A DNA stretch of 7,929 nt from Pseudomonadota bacterium (GCA_021828605.1 JAJZEG010000300.1:1-7929), one strand, 5' to 3'; positions 1-7,077 are shown, counted from the first letter of the stretch. Notes: generated by a model from the letters alone, not told the origin. Program-made: numbers and translations.

Positions 1-2215
1 CCATCACCGCGAGCTTGATCACCTGGTAGTCGTCGCCGGACATCTGATGGATCATCTGGCTGCCGAGATTCGAGGTCATCACGATCACGGTGTTCTTGAA
101 GTCCACGGTGCGGCCCTGGCCGTCGGTCATGCGGCCGTCGTCCAGCACCTGGAGCAGCACGTTGAACACGTCCGGATGCGCCTTCTCGACCTCGTCGAAC
201 AGCACGACCTGATAGGGCCGCCGCCGCACCGCCTCGGTCAGCACCCCGCCTTCATCATAGCCGACATAGCCCGGCGGCGCGCCGATCAGCCGGGCGACCG
301 CGTGTTTTTCCATGAATTCGCTCATATCGACGCGCAGCATCGCCCGCTCATCATCGAATAAAAACTCAGCCAACGCCTTGCAGGTTTCGGTTTTGCCCAC
401 CCCGGTCGGCCCCAAAAACAAAAATGAGCCAATCGGCCGATTCGGATCCTGCAATCCCGCCCGTGCGCGCCGCACCGCATCCGACACCGCGCGCAACGCC
501 GCCTCCTGACCAACCACCCGCTTGCGCAGCAAATCCTCCATCCGGCTCAGTTTCGCCCGCTCGCCTTCGAGCATTTTATCCACCGGTATCCCGGTCCAGC
601 GCGCCACCACATGCGCGATCTGCTGCTCATTGACCGACTCATTGACCAGTTGCTCATCCCCGGTTCCCGCCGCGAGCTTTTGCTCCAAAGCCGGGATCAC
701 CCCGTAAATCAGCTCCGAGGCCCGGGCCAGATTGCCGGTGCGCTGCGCCATTTCCATATCGCTACGCGCCTGATCCAGCCTTTCCTTCAACCGCTGGGTC
801 TCGTTCATCCGGTCCTTCTCGGCTTTCCAGGTCGCCGACAGCGCGTCCGATTTTTCCTCCAAAGCGGCGATCTCAATTTCCAAACGCCCCAGCCGATCCT
901 TGGACGCCAGATCATCCTCGCGCTTCAACGCCTCGCGCTCGATCTTGAGCTGCATCACCCGCCGATCCAGCTCATCAAGCGCCTCGGGCTTGCTATCGAC
1001 CTGCATCCGCAGCCTCGATGCCGCCTCATCGATCAAATCAATCGCCTTATCGGGCAGAAACCGATCGGTGATATAGCGGTTCGACAAAGTCGCAGCGGCG
1101 ACCAATGCCGAGTCGAGAATCCGCACACCATGATGCAACTCGTATTTTTCTTTGATCCCGCGCAAAATCGAAATCGTATCCTCCACGCTCGGTTCACTGA
1201 CGAACACCGGCTGGAATCGCCGCGCCAGCGCCGCATCCTTTTCGATATATTTGCGATATTCATCGAGCGTGGTCGCACCCACGCAATGCAGCGCGCCGCG
1301 CGCCAGCTCCGGCTTGATCAGATTGGACGCATCCATCGCCCCATCCGCCCGCCCGGCGCCGACGAGCGTGTGCATCTCATCGATGAACAAAATAATCTCG
1401 CCATTCGCCGCCTCGATTTCCTGCAACACCGCCTTCAGCCGTTCCTCGAACTCGCCGCGAAATTTTGCGCCGGCCACCAACGCGCCCAAATCCAGCGCCA
1501 TCAGCCGCTTTTGTTTCAGCGCCTCGGGCACATCGCCATTGACGATGCGCAGCGCCAACCCCTCGACAATCGCGGTCTTGCCCACCCCCGGCTCGCCGAT
1601 CAGCACCGGATTATTCTTGGTCCGGCGTGCCAAAACCTGAATCGCCCGACGAATTTCCTCATCCCGACCAATCACCGGATCGAGCTTTTGCGCCCGCGCC
1701 GCCTCGGTCACATCGCGCGCGAATTTTTTCAGCGCATCGAAATTTTGCTCCGCACTCGCACTATTAACGGTGCGGCCCTTGCGAATATCGGCAACCGCCT
1801 TCTCCAATGCCTGCGCCGACGCGCCTGCCGCCTTCAGCGCGCGGCCCGACGCCGTGTCGCTCGCCGCCAGCGCCACCAAAATCCGGTCCTGGGCGGTGTA
1901 TTCATCGCCCGCTTTTTGCGCCATCGCTTGCGCGGCATCGAGCACGCGCAGCAAATCCGGGGTGATTTGTGGCTGACCCGCCCCCGACCCCTGCACCTTC
2001 GCCAATTTCGCCAGCGCCGCCTCAACCGCGAATTTCACCGCAGCCGGATCAGTCCCCGCCGCGCGGATCAGGCCGTTACCCGCACCCTCCTCATCATCCA
2101 AAAACGCTTTGAGCAAATGCTCAGCGGTGACGAATTGGTGAAACTCGCGTACCGCGATGGTTTGCGCTGCCTGCACGAAGCCGCGTGCGCGTTCGGTAAA
2201 TTTATCAAAGTTCAT
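1..2215 (-). CDS. clpB: ATP-dependent disaggregase ClpB, C-terminus cut off by window edge
   Basis: ClpB is a cytosolic hexameric AAA+ chaperone that, with DnaK/DnaJ/GrpE, pulls proteins out of aggregates. The reverse-strand reading gives 738 residues starting [12 protein letters not shown], of a family length near 860, so roughly the last 120 residues are outside the window. In order: the N-terminal Clp repeat domain (about 1-145), the first AAA+ domain with Walker A GEPGVGKT at 207-214 and Walker B FIDEMH with Glu280, the coiled-coil M domain (about 410-525) that separates ClpB from ClpA/ClpC, and the second AAA+ domain with Walker A GPTGVGKT at 602-609 and Walker B FDEVEKAH with Glu675. 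All catalytic motifs are intact. Two ATG codons stand in tandem (2218-2216 and 2215-2213). The second is chosen because AAGGG at 2227-2223 lies 7 bases from it but only 4 from the first. It is transcribed alone and away from its right-hand neighbour, from a sigma-32-like promoter. Confidence 0.97.
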   Translation of the reverse strand, partial: MNFDKFTERARGFVQAAQTIAVREFHQFVTAEHLLKAFLDDEEGAGNGLIRAAGTDPAAVKFAVEAALAKLAKVQGSGAGQPQITPDLLRVLDAAQAMAQKAGDEYTAQDRILVALAASDTASGRALKAAGASAQALEKAVADIRKGRTVNSASAEQNFDALKKFARDVTEAARAQKLDPVIGRDEEIRRAIQVLARRTKNNPVLIGEPGVGKTAIVEGLALRIVNGDVPEALKQKRLMALDLGALVAGAKFRGEFEERLKAVLQEIEAANGEIILFIDEMHTLVGAGRADGAMDASNLIKPELARGALHCVGATTLDEYRKYIEKDAALARRFQPVFVSEPSVEDTISILRGIKEKYELHHGVRILDSALVAAATLSNRYITDRFLPDKAIDLIDEAASRLRMQVDSKPEALDELDRRVMQLKIEREALKREDDLASKDRLGRLEIEIAALEEKSDALSATWKAEKDRMNETQRLKERLDQARSDMEMAQRTGNLARASELIYGVIPALEQKLAAGTGDEQLVNESVNEQQIAHVVARWTGIPVDKMLEGERAKLSRMEDLLRKRVVGQEAALRAVSDAVRRARAGLQDPNRPIGSFLFLGPTGVGKTETCKALAEFLFDDERAMLRVDMSEFMEKHAVARLIGAPPGYVGYDEGGVLTEAVRRRPYQVVLFDEVEKAHPDVFNVLLQVLDDGRMTDGQGRTVDFKNTVIVMTSNLGSQMIHQMSGDDYQVIKLAVM

Positions 2216-2272
2216 CATTGATCCCTTTCATCAGGCGACCAGACCGCATCATCCCTCAACAGGCAATGATGC
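2213..2272 (-). promoter_or_regulatory. clpB leader with two competing inverted repeats, one covering the start codons
   Basis: In the leader RNA, segment A (2272-2264) can pair in two exclusive ways. With segment B it makes a 7-bp hairpin, GCATCAT (2272-2266) with ATGATGC (2252-2246), closing a 13-base loop. With the translation start it makes an 8-bp perfect helix, CATCATTG (2271-2264) with CAATGATG (2220-2213), which buries both tandem ATG codons. The base pairing is read directly from the sequence; a regulatory role (for example a temperature-sensitive switch suited to a heat-shock gene) is inference, and short ATGATG repeats could arise by chance. Confidence 0.3.
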
Positions 2273-2287
2273 CGCCTTGCCGAGACT

Positions 2288-2316
2288 AGATGGTTGCTGC
2301 ATTGATCGGGCTCAAG
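2288..2316 (-). promoter_or_regulatory. sigma-32 (RpoH)-type heat-shock promoter of clpB
   Basis: Read on the minus strand, CTTGAG (2316-2311) matches the RpoH -35 element CTTGAA at five of six positions. After a 15-base spacer comes AACCATCT (2295-2288), matching the CCATnT core of the -10 element CCCCATnT. Spacing and orientation suit clpB, a classic RpoH target, and would put the transcription start near 2281, giving a leader of about 65 bases. The -35 element overlaps the ribosome binding site of the divergent MOSC gene. This is identified by motif only; no promoter has been measured. Confidence 0.65.
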
Positions 2317-2320
2317 GGGG
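2314..2320 (+). promoter_or_regulatory. ribosome binding site deciding the MOSC gene start
   Basis: AAGGGGG lies 5 bases before the ATG at 2326. It favours that ATG over the in-frame ATG at 2290, which has no purine-rich sequence at a proper distance and would add 12 residues (MVAALIGLKGDR) not expected before the first strand of a MOSC N-terminal domain. The same bases overlap the -35 element of the divergent clpB promoter. The promoter of the rightward gene itself is not clear; TTGCCG at 2277-2282 followed by CATTGA at 2300-2305 is only a weak sigma-70 candidate. Confidence 0.7.
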
Positions 2321-2325
2321 ATAGG

Positions 2326-3093
2326 ATGCGGATTGCGACGATCTACCGATACCCGGTTAAAACCCTCACGGCGGAGCGACTGCCGCATACCCGATTACAG
2401 CGGAACCAGGCGATTCCAGGTGATCGGCGATTCGCCTTCGCTCATGCCGATTGCGGCTTCGATCCCGCCGCGCCGTCCTGGCGCTCCAAGCGCGAATTGC
2501 TCTGTCTGGCGCGCAATCCAGACGCGATTTCGCTGCGCGCGCAGTATGACGACTCCACCGATCTGCTGACCCTGATCGCCGCCGATGGCGGGATGATCAC
2601 CGCCTCGCCGCTGAGCCCGGACGGCGCGGCGCTCCTGGCCAATTTCGCCACAAATTCGCTCACTCGGGCGCTCCCTGGGGAAAAAATCAGCGCGCTGCGC
2701 CTAATCAGCGCAGACTCAATCACCTTCACCGATCAATCCGAACCCTTGATCAGCCTGATCGGCCTGCCCAGCCTGCACGCACTCGAAGCCGCCACCGGCG
2801 CGGCGCGCGACCCGCTGCGGTTTCGCGCCAATCTTTATTTGGAAAACCTCGCCCCCTGGGCCGAGTTTGACTGGATCGGCCAGCGCCTGACCATCGGTGA
2901 TGCGGTGCTCGAAGTCACCGAACGGATCGACCGCTGCGCCGCCACCGGGCTCAACCCGGCAACCGGCGCGCGCGATGCCAACCCGGTGCATGAATTGTTA
3001 ACCCATGTCGGCCATACTGATTGCGGGGTGTTCGCCCGGGTGATCACCGCTGGTCGAATCGCGCCCGGCGACGCGTTGCGCGTGCAGCCATGA
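2326..3093 (+). CDS. MOSC-domain protein (Moco sulfurase C-terminal-like), 255 aa
   Basis: The protein begins MRIATIYRYPVKTLTAERL, a MOSC N-terminal beta-barrel signature (YRYPVK), and continues into a MOSC domain with RFRANLYLE at 165-173, the conserved cysteine in IDRCAATGLNP (Cys204) and a closing GHTDCGVFARV segment at 229-239. MOSC proteins bind sulfur or molybdenum cofactor through that cysteine; the family includes the Moco sulfurase C-terminal domain, mARC and bacterial YcbX/YiiM, which reduce N-hydroxylated compounds. There is no cysteine desulfurase domain and no 2Fe-2S domain, so this is a stand-alone MOSC protein whose substrate cannot be told from sequence. It is the first gene of the rightward run; its stop overlaps the next start as ATGA, implying translational coupling. 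The presence of mobB, moaD and moaE downstream agrees with a molybdenum-related role. Confidence 0.88.
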   Translation: MRIATIYRYPVKTLTAERLPHTRLQRNQAIPGDRRFAFAHADCGFDPAAPSWRSKRELLCLARNPDAISLRAQYDDSTDLLTLIAADGGMITASPLSPDGAALLANFATNSLTRALPGEKISALRLISADSITFTDQSEPLISLIGLPSLHALEAATGAARDPLRFRANLYLENLAPWAEFDWIGQRLTIGDAVLEVTERIDRCAATGLNPATGARDANPVHELLTHVGHTDCGVFARVITAGRIAPGDALRVQP

Positions 3094-4604
3094 CCGCACC
3101 ACGCTCGATTTTGGTCCCTGGCGATACGTGCTGGCGCATGGCGCATGCCGAGCGGGTCGCGTTGATTCGCGACGGCGCCGATTATTTCCGGTCGCTCAAA
3201 CAGGCGATTTTGTCGGCCCGGCATTCGGTGCTGATGGTCGGGTGGGATTTTCATACCGGCATCGAGCTTGAGCGCGGCGCTGTCGATATTGATAACACCC
3301 CCAATCGGCTCGGTCAGTTTTTGAGTGCGGTGGTACGCCACAATCCCCATTTGCACGTCCATGTGCTGCGCTGGGATTTGGCGTTTCTGAAAATGCCGGT
3401 TCGCGGCACCAACCCGCTGTTATTATTGAGCTGGATGCTGTCGCGGCGGATTCATTTCAAGCTGGACGGCAACCATCCCGCCGGGGCCTGCCATCACCAA
3501 AAAATCGTGGTGATCGATGATCAACTCGCTTTTTGCGGCGGCATCGACAGTACGGTGGGGCGTTGGGATACCGCCGATCATCTGGATAATGATCCGCGCC
3601 GCGATGAGCCCGACGGTCGGCGCTACGGCCCGTGGCACGATGTTACCATGGCGGTGGATGGCGATGCCGCCCGAGCCCTCGGCGATCTGGCGCGCATGCG
3701 CTGGCAGGCCGCGACCGGCGAAACCATCACCCCACCGCCATCGGATGCGGTGGTGCCCTGGCCGAAAAGCCTGGAGCCGGACATGCGCGATGTCGCGGTG
3801 GGCATCGCCCGCACCTGGCCAAAAACCGCACAAATGCCCGAGACCCGCGAAATTGAAGCTTTGTATTTGGCGGCAATCGCCTCGGCGCAACGCTCGATTT
3901 ATCTGGTCAGCCAATATTTCGCCTCGCCAAAAATCGCCAGCGCGCTGGGCAACCGGCTCGCCGAACCTGATGGGCCGGAAATAATCATTATCAACCCGAT
4001 CCGCGCCGATGGCTGGCTCGAAGAAGCCGCCATGGGCTCGGCGCGCGCGTTGCTCTTGCGCGATTTACGCACGCTCGATCACCATCAGCGCCTGCGCGTC
4101 GCCACCCCGATCACGGCGGGCGGCGAGGATATTTACGTCCATGCCAAAATACTGGTGATCGATGATCAACTGCTCCGCGTCGGCTCCTCGAACATTAATA
4201 ATCGCTCAATGGGTGTGGATACCGAGTGCGACCTGATTATCGAAGCGATCACCGATGGCATTGACCGCCCTGATCTGCGCACCGCCATCACCGCGATCCG
4301 CGACCGGCTGATCGCGGAATTATTGGGCGTCCCCGTGGAGCAATGGTGTGCGGCGGTCGCCGCCTCGGGCGGATCGCTGATTGCGGCTTTGGACCCGTTC
4401 ACCGCGCAGCCGGATCGCCGCTTAGTGCCGTTCGTCCCGCCCGCGATCAACGGGCTGGAAGCCCAAATCGCCGTCAGCGGCGCGCTTGACCCGACCAGCC
4501 CGGAAGCCATGGCGCCCAATTTCGTGCGCGGCCTGCGTTTGATCGGCAGGCCCCGACCGCGCCACTGGCTGAACCGCCTTACGCGACGCAGCAAAACCGC
4601 GTAA
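3090..4604 (+). CDS. phospholipase D superfamily protein with two HKD motifs, 504 aa
   Basis: This member of the phospholipase D superfamily has both HxKx4D catalytic motifs: HQKIVVID (His136, Lys138, Asp143), followed by GGID, and HAKILVID (His351, Lys353, Asp358), followed by GSSNINNRSM. The two motifs form one active site that cleaves or transfers phosphodiester head groups through a phosphohistidine. The family covers cardiolipin synthases, phospholipases and some nucleases. The N-terminal part (ILVPGDTCWRMAHAERV...GWDFHTGIEL) resembles the uncharacterised bacterial PLD-like group rather than ClsA, and the two N-terminal membrane segments of ClsA are missing; no signal peptide is seen, so it is probably cytosolic or peripheral. 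The start is the ATG overlapping the upstream stop by 4 bases; an upstream extension to 3021 would overlap the MOSC gene by 73 bases and is rejected. The next gene, pgsA, makes the precursor of PG, so a lipid substrate is the favoured guess. Confidence 0.88.
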   Translation: MTAPRSILVPGDTCWRMAHAERVALIRDGADYFRSLKQAILSARHSVLMVGWDFHTGIELERGAVDIDNTPNRLGQFLSAVVRHNPHLHVHVLRWDLAFLKMPVRGTNPLLLLSWMLSRRIHFKLDGNHPAGACHHQKIVVIDDQLAFCGGIDSTVGRWDTADHLDNDPRRDEPDGRRYGPWHDVTMAVDGDAARALGDLARMRWQAATGETITPPPSDAVVPWPKSLEPDMRDVAVGIARTWPKTAQMPETREIEALYLAAIASAQRSIYLVSQYFASPKIASALGNRLAEPDGPEIIIINPIRADGWLEEAAMGSARALLLRDLRTLDHHQRLRVATPITAGGEDIYVHAKILVIDDQLLRVGSSNINNRSMGVDTECDLIIEAITDGIDRPDLRTAITAIRDRLIAELLGVPVEQWCAAVAASGGSLIAALDPFTAQPDRRLVPFVPPAINGLEAQIAVSGALDPTSPEAMAPNFVRGLRLIGRPRPRHWLNRLTRRSKTA

Positions 4605-4613
4605 TCTTGAATA

Positions 4614-5198
4614 ATGCTGACCGACCTACCCAATCTGCTGACCCTCTCGCGGATCGCCGCCATCCCGGTGCTGGTGCTGTTGGTCGCCCTCAACGCGCCC
4701 CTGGCCGACCTGCTCGCCTGCGGCTTGTTCGCCCTTGCCGGCATCACCGATTGGCTGGATGGTCAACTCGCGCGCTCGCGCAAGCAACTCTCCGATTTGG
4801 GCCGGATGCTCGACCCGATTGCCGACAAGCTGCTGGTCGGTGCCACCTTGATGCTGCTGGTTGGCTTTCATCGGCTGCCCGCCTTCGGCATTTACCCGGC
4901 CATCGTGATTATGCTGCGCGAGATTTTGGTCTCGGGTTTACGCGAATATCTGGCGGGGATCCGCGTCGGCCTGCCGGTCACCAAACTCGCCAAATGGAAA
5001 ACCACCGCCCAAATGCTCGCCCTTGGGGTGTTGCTGCTCGGCCCGCCCGGCGCGCATCTGCTCGGGCTGGGCTGGATCAAAGCCGCTGATTTGGGCGGGT
5101 TATTGCTCTGGGCCGCGGCTGGCCTCACTTTGGTCACCGGCTGGGATTACCTGACCGCCGGGCTACGCCATGTGATTGAGCCGAGTTCGCTGGGTTGA
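4614..5198 (+). CDS. pgsA: CDP-diacylglycerol--glycerol-3-phosphate 3-phosphatidyltransferase
   Basis: PgsA transfers the phosphatidyl group of CDP-diacylglycerol to glycerol-3-phosphate, giving phosphatidylglycerophosphate, the committed step to phosphatidylglycerol and cardiolipin. The 194-residue integral membrane protein carries the full CDP-alcohol phosphatidyltransferase motif DxxDGxxARx8Gx3Dx3D: Asp46, Asp49, Gly50, Ala53, Arg54, Gly63, Asp67, Asp71. The N-terminus MLTDLPNLLTLSRIAAIP is typical of PgsA, and several hydrophobic segments follow (about 14-45, 73-110, 128-150 and 158-175). KLAKWKTTAQM (124-134) is another PgsA hallmark and argues against PssA or Cls-II. It starts 9 bases after the PLD gene, with no strong ribosome binding site, so it probably depends on upstream translation. 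Its stop overlaps the mobB start. As an expected essential gene, it would keep this operon expressed under normal growth. Confidence 0.95.
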   Translation: MLTDLPNLLTLSRIAAIPVLVLLVALNAPLADLLACGLFALAGITDWLDGQLARSRKQLSDLGRMLDPIADKLLVGATLMLLVGFHRLPAFGIYPAIVIMLREILVSGLREYLAGIRVGLPVTKLAKWKTTAQMLALGVLLLGPPGAHLLGLGWIKAADLGGLLLWAAAGLTLVTGWDYLTAGLRHVIEPSSLG

Positions 5199-5746
5199 AG
5201 GCGCCCCTCCCTGCCTCGGTGCTCGCGTTGATCGGCTGGTCAGGCAGCGGCAAAACCACCTTGCTGGCTGGCTTGCTGCCGATTCTCACCGGCTGGGGCA
5301 TGGTGGTTTCAACCCTGAAACACGCGCATCACGCCGTGGATCCTGATCAGCCGGGCAAGGATAGCCACCGACATCGCCAGGCCGGCGCGCATGAGACCCT
5401 GCTCGCGACCCGTGCGCGCTTTGTGCTGTTCGCCGAGCATCGCGGCGCCGATGAGCCGGATCTGGCCGCCTTGCTCGCCCGGATGGCCCCGGCTGATTTG
5501 TTTCTGGCCGAAGGTTTCAAATCGGCCCCGGTGGCGAAACTCGAAATTCACCGCCCTGCCCTCGGCAAACCGCCTTTATGGCCCGACCTGCCCGAGATTA
5601 TCGCCGTCGCCAGCGATCAGGCTCTGCCCACCTGCCCCAAGCCGGTGCTTAATTTAGCTGATCCCGCTGTTATCGCTCGATTCATCGCCACTTATCGCGG
5701 CTGGACCCTGCCCCCACTTGAGGGCAGCGGGCAAATTGGACGATAA
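5195..5746 (+). CDS. mobB: molybdopterin-guanine dinucleotide biosynthesis adaptor protein MobB
   Basis: MobB is a P-loop GTP-binding protein that assists MobA in attaching GMP to Mo-molybdopterin; it is helpful rather than essential in E. coli. The 183 residues show Walker A GWSGSGKT at 14-21, STLKHAHH near 39-46, the family block QPGKDSHRHRQAGA at 52-65 and AEGFKSAPVAKLEIHR at 105-120, all typical. The start used is TTG at 5195, whose TTGA overlaps the pgsA stop. An in-frame GTG at 5219 would begin directly at VLALIGWSGSGK and is the main alternative; neither has a strong ribosome binding site. The partner mobA is not in the window. A sulfite-oxidase-type enzyme, as encoded at the right edge, normally uses the cofactor without a nucleotide, so MobB probably serves other molybdoenzymes of the cell. 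Confidence 0.93.
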   Translation: MKAPLPASVLALIGWSGSGKTTLLAGLLPILTGWGMVVSTLKHAHHAVDPDQPGKDSHRHRQAGAHETLLATRARFVLFAEHRGADEPDLAALLARMAPADLFLAEGFKSAPVAKLEIHRPALGKPPLWPDLPEIIAVASDQALPTCPKPVLNLADPAVIARFIATYRGWTLPPLEGSGQIGR

Positions 5747-5758
5747 GGGGTCTGATTG

Positions 5759-6343
5759 ATGGAGAATAATCTGATGCCAAAACGCGGATTTCCGACCGCT
5801 GCGATTATGCCCTGCCTGCTGCTCACGCTGCTGTCAGGCTGCGCGGGCTTGGGCAATTATTTGCATAGTTCGATTGATCCCTTCCACGATCCGAACGCGC
5901 CGCCGTCCGAAACAGTGAACATGCTGCGCGCGCGCGGCCATCAGGTTCTGGTGCAGCCGATCCTCGCACAGAAGGGCGATATCTGGCCCGGCAAGGTCAG
6001 GCCGATTCCAACCCTGGCGCAAATTCAGCAAAATATGAACGTGCCGCTAAATCAGGCCTATCAAAATCAATATGGCCCGATATCGGGTCAAAACGGCGCG
6101 GCCTTCGCAGCTCAGCCCACCGGCCCCCAAGCCGCGATCCCCACCGGCGTGACCGTGGGGACAACTTTGAGCGGTCCGAGCGGGCCGATTGGCATTGTCA
6201 GCACCCCGAGCAATGGCCGTTATCAACAGGTTTCGCCGCTCAATGGCCAGGGCGGCGGCATCCTGACGCCGAGCGGCACCGGCACCGCAACCCTGACCGA
6301 GCCGAACGGCCAATCGATCACCGTGCAGGTGCCCGCCCAATGA
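5759..6343 (+). CDS. uncharacterised lipoprotein with low-complexity C-terminal half
   Basis: I do not recognise this gene. The 194-residue product has a signal peptide with basic n-region (PKR) and hydrophobic core, ending in a lipobox LSGC with Cys28; the +2 residue is Ala, which by the E. coli sorting rule points to the outer membrane. Residues 30-90 look folded and contain SETVNMLRARGHQVLVQPILAQKG (near 50-73) in two pieces around an Arg-rich stretch, then GDIWPGKVRPIPTLAQIQ. From about 95 on it is rich in Gly, Pro, Gln, Thr and Ser and probably unstructured or repeat-like. ATG 5759 is chosen because AAGGGG (5745-5750) lies 8 bases before it; an ATG at 5774 behind GGAGAA is also possible and leaves the signal intact. 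It sits 12 bases after mobB and its stop overlaps the moaD start (ATGA), so it is co-translated with cofactor genes although a periplasmic lipoprotein has no known part in Moco synthesis. Confidence 0.82.
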   Translation: MENNLMPKRGFPTAAIMPCLLLTLLSGCAGLGNYLHSSIDPFHDPNAPPSETVNMLRARGHQVLVQPILAQKGDIWPGKVRPIPTLAQIQQNMNVPLNQAYQNQYGPISGQNGAAFAAQPTGPQAAIPTGVTVGTTLSGPSGPIGIVSTPSNGRYQQVSPLNGQGGGILTPSGTGTATLTEPNGQSITVQVPAQ

Positions 6344-6597
6344 GCCTCACGATCCGCTACTTTGCCTGGCTCCGCGAACGCGTCGGCCATGCCGAGGAGC
6401 GGGTCGATCCGCCTTCGAGCATCACCACCATCGGCGCGCTCACCGATTGGCTGGCGGCGCAAAGCCCGGCCCATGCCGACGCTTTCGCCCAGCGCGCGGT
6501 GATTAAAACCGCGATTGATCAACATTTCGTGGACGCTAACGCGCCGATTGCCGGGGCGCGCGAAATAGCGTTTTTCCCGCCTTTCACCGGCGGTTGA
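6340..6597 (+). CDS. moaD: molybdopterin synthase small (sulfur carrier) subunit MoaD
   Basis: MoaD is the ubiquitin-fold sulfur carrier of molybdopterin synthase. Its C-terminal glycine is adenylylated and turned into a thiocarboxylate (by MoeB plus a sulfurtransferase), which donates sulfur to precursor Z (cPMP) in the MoaE active site. The 85-residue length is right, the N-terminus MSLTIRYFAWLRERVG is characteristic, and the chain ends AFFPPFTGG with the required Gly-Gly. The start ATG overlaps the lipoprotein stop (ATGA), and moaE begins 4 bases after its stop, so the two subunits are surely co-expressed. MoeB is not in the window. Confidence 0.95.
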   Translation: MSLTIRYFAWLRERVGHAEERVDPPSSITTIGALTDWLAAQSPAHADAFAQRAVIKTAIDQHFVDANAPIAGAREIAFFPPFTGG

Positions 6598-6601
6598 GGC
6601 G

Positions 6602-7048
6602 ATGCCGATTATTCGGGTGCAGGCCGAAGATTTCGATGTCGGCGCCGAACTCGCCCGGCTGGAAGCGGGTGCCGGTGCGGTGGCAAGTTTCGTGGGTATT
6701 GTGCGCGGCGCGTCCGATGGCCGAACCCTGAGCGCCCTGACCCTCGAACATTATCCCGGCATGACCGAAAGCGCCGCCGCCGCGATTGCCCAACAGGCGA
6801 TGAGCCGCTGGCCACTGAGTGCTTGCACCATTATTCACCGGATCGGACGCCTCACCCCCGGATCACGCATCGTGCTCGCCGCCGCCGCCAGCGCCCATCG
6901 CGCCGCCGCTTTGGAAGCCACGGCGTTTTTAATCGACTGGCTAAAAACCGATGCGCCGTTTTGGAAGCATGAAAGCTTCACCAATGGCGATGCCAACTGG
7001 GTCGCGGCGCGCCACGAGGATGATCAAGCCCGCGCCCGCTGGGACTAA
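6602..7048 (+). CDS. moaE: molybdopterin synthase catalytic subunit MoaE
   Basis: MoaE dimerises and binds two MoaD chains to convert cyclic pyranopterin monophosphate to molybdopterin. The 148-residue protein has FVGIVR at 30-35, LEHYPGMTE at 48-56, HRIGRLTPG at 79-87, HR at 99-100 and the catalytic LKTDAPFWKHE, where Lys115 and Lys122 match the two active-site lysines of the E. coli enzyme (119 and 126) with the same 7-residue spacing. GAGG at 6596-6599 lies only 2 bases before the ATG, too close for a normal ribosome binding site, so initiation is probably coupled to moaD. It is the last gene of the rightward run; only 17 bases separate its stop from the convergent gene and no obvious terminator hairpin is present. 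Confidence 0.96.
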   Translation: MPIIRVQAEDFDVGAELARLEAGAGAVASFVGIVRGASDGRTLSALTLEHYPGMTESAAAAIAQQAMSRWPLSACTIIHRIGRLTPGSRIVLAAAASAHRAAALEATAFLIDWLKTDAPFWKHESFTNGDANWVAARHEDDQARARWD

Positions 7049-7057
7049 TCCCGACGC

Positions 7058-7077
7058 TGAGCCGCTTATGAGCCGCT
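7058..7077. repeat. 9-bp tandem direct repeat at the convergent gene ends
   Basis: TGAGCCGCT occurs at 7058-7066 and again at 7069-7077, separated by 2 bases. It spans the short gap after moaE and the last codons of the molybdoenzyme gene, where it changes the C-terminal residues and stop position. It is not an inverted repeat, so it does not act as a terminator. It is most simply a small duplication. Confidence 0.5.

Noticed and set aside
611..2221. A 536-codon open frame on the plus strand opposite clpB.
   Set aside because: It is aligned codon-for-codon with clpB, so it is interrupted only where clpB would use TTA, CTA or TCA, which are rare in this genome. Its translation is Arg/Gln/Leu-rich with no recognisable domain, while clpB on the other strand has every family motif.
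2277..2305. Sigma-70 promoter for the rightward operon (TTGCCG, 17 bases, CATTGA).
   Set aside because: The -10 match is poor and would leave a leader of only about 14 bases. It is kept as a weak candidate, not a feature.
2290..2325. Longer MOSC protein starting at the ATG at 2290.
   Set aside because: There is no ribosome binding site at a suitable distance, the ATG lies in the clpB promoter -10 region, and AAGGGGG sits correctly before the ATG at 2326.
4166..4747. A 193-codon minus-strand open frame spanning the PLD/pgsA junction.
   Set aside because: It crosses two well-supported genes, has no family motif and shows the Ser/Arg/Ala-rich makeup of a shadow frame.
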